From positions 1,629,433 through 1,693,432 of the forward strand of contig NC_052676.1 of assembly GCF_016802725.1 (NCBI RefSeq): a DNA stretch of 64,000 bases, read 5' to 3'. The notes under the pieces are model-generated. The model did not search any database. It saw only the letters and a list, made by a program, of their open reading frames with translations, and had not been told where the DNA came from. This stretch comes from Solenopsis invicta. Taxonomy: Eukaryota > Arthropoda > Insecta > Hymenoptera > Formicidae. This document shows positions 60,665 through 64,000 of this stretch, piece after piece. The position numbers and the translations under genes were made by a program. How positions within the stretch are numbered: position 1 is the stretch's first letter; each line of letters starts with the position of its first letter.

Positions 60665-62251
60665 ATTAAATTTTTAACTACATGTATGTATTGTGTGTAT
60701 GTACGATTTACAAAATCTAATATTTTTTCCATTCAAAATTAAGAACGAGAAGACATACTAAGCTCCAAATAATCGAAAAAAATTGCTGTTTATATAATAA
60801 CAAAATTGATAAATCCATCCTCAAAAAAAATTCTAAATATATTCATAATCAAAGCATATTATAGAAAATTGTTGTAAACGTTTCTTTTTTATAATATTGT
60901 TTATACTAGAAATAATCACTTTCTATTATTTTATTATTTCATTGAACTTATTCAATTGCATTGCACTTATATCGTTGCAATGCTATAGTAATCCTGATTA
61001 CCGTTAATCAATCTCGCATGTTTCAATTAATTCGTTCGCGTAATTGTACTGTGGAAAATTCATCGATCGGCTAAAGCCGGATCTAGACCAAGCGAGAGCG
61101 AACAAACAAGAATGAACAATCTGCTTCAATGAGTGTGATCGGTGCCGTTCTACATTGTTCACTCACATTTGTTTGCGCCTCATCCCCCCGGATCAGCTTA
61201 ACCGGATCCTACGGTCGCACGAAATTCACTTGATGAAAATGACCAAGATGTTCGATACTATACAGAAAAAAGTGATTTAAAAATATCAATTAAATATCAG
61301 CAGCTAATTCGAATTTTTTTATCATTGCTAAAAGTAGACTATTAAAGATAAAATATTTACTGTTAAAACCTCGTTAAAATTACTGTGTTGAATTTTTAAC
61401 ATATCCAAGAATATCAATTTAACAAAATATTAAAATAACATAATGTGATTATGTGTCGTATTTTTGCGTAGATGACGATCACTACTACTTACTTTTCTTC
61501 CTTAATCTTGTAATACTACTCATATTTTTCTTACATTAATACTCTGGTGAAAAAAATTTATTCTTATAATTAAAAACTGTGCTTGTACTTTTAAGAATTT
61601 TTTTTGTACTTTTCTTCTATTTTATAAGTTACAAAGCGCTGGAATAATTAAACTAATACTATTGTAAAATATCTTATTAAAATGTTGTTTTTGATTGCCA
61701 AAATTTTAATAGCAAAGACTGTATTAGAGTCAAATTAATACTTGGGTGAAAATTCACAGTAGCACTCCAGAGTTAAACGAAGTGCAAACGTGAGCACGCA
61801 AAAAAGTGCTGGTGATATAAAATCACAGCTCGCAATATTACTCCCAAAAAAATTTTTCGTACAAATTATATATCAAATATGTTCGTATATAAATATATAT
61901 ATTTATATACAATATAAATTACATATAATTATATTTAATATATAATTATATATAAAAACATTTATCGGATAACACGACAAATAAACTTGTCCAAAAAGAA
62001 TTAAATCATTACTACCAAGTTATTACGTTGTTCAATAATATAATAAGAATGTTTCGAATAAAGCCGTATGTACCAAATAATTTTTTCTTAAATATATAGA
62101 CAATATTATTTTAAAACGTTTAAAAATATACATTAACACTTAAACTGTAGCGTTAAAAAAAACACACTATTAGTGACAGATTACTAACATGTTTCCGTCG
62201 TTAATTTTAGAAATTTTTTATAATAAAAAATATATATTTTAAATTATACAG

Positions 62252-62713
62252 CACTGAGAAAAAAATATCTTAAAACAAAAAAAATTTACTTCACACAAAA
62301 GATTATTTTTCTACACGGTAGGTCCTAATAATTGATTTACTTGCAATCAAGTTTCTTCATTGAAATATTTATGTAAATAAAATGAAATAATACTTCATCA
62401 AATAATTTCTTTTTTGTAAATCTAGAAAATATTTACTATTAGATTATTTTTATATTTAAAATAATAATGTTGAAGATAATCTGATTTTTTAATTTAAGAA
62501 AACAATTTAAGTTTAATAATATTATTAGCTTATTTGTGAAATCATTATTTAAATGTAAAAAATGTAAAAATTATTTACTTAAGGTAAACTGTCAATATTT
62601 TTATTTCAAAGTAAATATTTTTACTTAAAAAGAACAAACAAATGTTTGTATCAAAATATATGATTTTAAGAAAATTTATTTTTTTCATTCCAAAAAAATT
62701 TTCCTCTCAGTGT
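62252..62713. mobile_element. Family E element, copy 4
   Basis: Begins CACTGAGAAAAAAATATC and ends TTTTCCTCTCAGTGT, giving inverted CACTGAG ends. 462 bp, AT-rich and non-coding. Confidence 0.65.
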
Positions 62714-63320
62714 AAACACTTATGAATAAAGGAGGGGATGAAAACTAGTATAAAAGTTAATATAACTGGTCAAGTATTTTAATACTGTTATGTAACCAAT
62801 AAAATTAGAAATAATATAAATAAAAACAATTTTCTGTTCAGTAAAAGACAAATATTTACTAGTCTCATTCATCTCTCTCATTCATCACGTATCATTTTTT
62901 TTATACATATGACATAGATACAAATCATTGTCAAACAAAAATAAATGGGCTATGAAAAATAAAAAATTAATAGTAGCTTTATAAGCAGCAAAGGATAATA
63001 ATGCGGTTAAATATTTGCAATTTATTTTTGCCCATCTATTTCAATATACTATGAGATATTAAATTATAATGTTACCTTTCACATTTCCAATTCTTTATCA
63101 TTTACACTAACAAAGTATGATTACAGACGACTGGCCAAAGAATGTAATGGAAAGATCTGCTTTAGTTGCACTTGGAGAAACTGAAACAAATATTTTTTTC
63201 ATAGTTTTTGAGACGAACAATCCAATAGCACCCACTCAATCAAGTAATTATAATATAAATAGCATGAAATATTTATTATATAAAGTCTTATTTCAAAATT
63301 ATATAAGAGTTACAAATTGT

Positions 63321-63450
63321 GCTGCCTGGGCAGCAAATATCAAGTTATATAAATGTTAGTTGTAATTTCCCAATGTGTTGTACAACAATTACATCGTTGA
63401 GTGGGAAATTACAACATTTATATAATTGTAACTTTGTGTTTGCTGGGTGC
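63321..63450. mobile_element. Small foldback MITE-like element
   Basis: Ends GCTGCCTGGGCAGCAAAT and TTTGCTGGGTGC are complementary. An inner stem TTATATAAATG..TTGTAATTTCCCA pairs with TGGGAAATTACAACATTTATATAA apart from a 4-nt indel. About 130 bp. Its ends resemble those of the element nested at 21064-21431. Confidence 0.7.
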
Positions 63451-64000
63451 TATTTCAAAGTACGTTATATAACAGAAATGCATAAGGAATTTAGTTTAAA
63501 TCAGCAAAATATGTAAAGTATCACAGTCATTCACAAGGCGCTTGTAGAAATAATACTTTTTTCCTTAAGCATAGAGTAAAAACATCTTTTCGTAACAGAA
63601 AGAAGTTTGAGAGTACTCACGCCCGCAATTTAGCTGATTTTATTCTCAGATCTCATATCTCAAGTCTATTTTTGTCTCGCACGTGATAAAACGCAAGGCA
63701 AAGACAGACTGATCTTGAAATCTGAGTTACAATTATGAATTTGGACCTCAATCTCTCAGGCTTCTCTTTGCCAGAGAACGCATAAATACGCAAATAATTG
63801 ATAAGATTATACACTCACACTTGCTTCGCAGTTGCACAGCAATAACGACCATCCGGTACTCAATTTCGTATTCCCGCACTCATTACGCGAACATGACATA
63901 TGAATGCGAATAAAATGAACGCGATACGCGGGCGAGAGTTTAGCTTGTACTAAATACTGCGTAAAGAACTTTCGACACTTCAGATTTAAATCACGCGAAA
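63451..64000. other. Presumed 5' flank, no gene seen
   Basis: Mixed composition. A minus-strand GGGC|GTGAGTAC donor-like site occurs at 63621/63620 but nothing shows it is used. Confidence 0.4.

Larger units (their letters stand above)
58810..62251. other. Presumed 5' flank, no gene seen
   Basis: A CpG-rich block at 59000-59650 is followed by a long AT-rich stretch at 59650-62250 broken by 61000-61250. No gene recognised. Confidence 0.5.

Noticed and set aside
63615..63630. Second upstream first exon with GGGC|GTGAGTAC donor
   Set aside because: A lone donor match without CpG-rich promoter or conserved context. Such matches are expected by chance.
1..64000. tRNA, rRNA and known miRNA genes
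   Set aside because: I looked for B-box-like GGTTCGANTCC motifs in tRNA context and for familiar insect miRNA seeds. None was convincing, though weak or unusual ones could be missed by eye.

Overview
This is insect nuclear DNA, most likely from a hymenopteran and plausibly an ant. It has very long introns, strong alternation between AT-rich blocks and CpG/GC-rich blocks, many (GA)n, (AC)n and (GACGC)n microsatellites, many small non-coding inverted-repeat elements and one mariner relic. There are no operons, bacterial promoters, CRISPR arrays or recognisable tRNA/rRNA genes. The taxonomic call is inference from composition and repeats, not from a diagnostic gene.

The only protein-coding gene I can support runs on the minus strand and is represented by its 5' part. 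A first coding exon (40876-40920, preceded by 129 nt of leader in the same exon) encodes METEELTRLVDEIYK. A second coding exon (17390-17465) encodes a stretch starting NILDKFNPGARQ and ending AYLKALH. Both have good splice signals and join in phase. Joined, they match the start of the IMD (I-BAR) domain of IRSp53/BAIAP2, including the position of the intron after the Tyr-Lys pair. The intron between them is 23.4 kb. The next coding exon was not found, so the following intron covers at least 17.4 kb and leaves the window on the left. A CpG-rich block at about 51.8-52.2 kb ending in a CAG|GTGAGC donor is a candidate non-coding first exon and promoter, which would make intron 1 about 10.7 kb. Most of the window is therefore intronic, and the right-hand 12 kb is probably upstream sequence.

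The rest is repeats. Left part (1-17 kb): a palindromic mariner derivative with TA target duplication, two compact hairpins (4.8 and 10.9 kb), and copies of dispersed families that I label A (TTAAGGATGT ends) and C (CCTAT..GCGCTACAAT ends). Middle (17-41 kb): more family A, a family B copy with another element nested in it, family D, family E, a GGTAACCACT-ended element, a 420-bp hairpin at 38.3 kb, an 83-bp (AC)n, and a hAT-like element ending 22 nt from the 5' splice site of the first coding exon. Right part (41-64 kb): an inverted pair of family A copies, a four-unit tandem array with units of about 330 bp next to the candidate promoter, a 400-bp hairpin at 58.4 kb, and E-family elements.

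I did not find an evident new multi-gene system. The most interesting observations are structural: family A copies in opposite orientation flank the 76-nt IMD exon, and several transposon-derived hairpins lie in the inferred transcript. All repeat-family names here are my own labels. Similarities were judged by eye.
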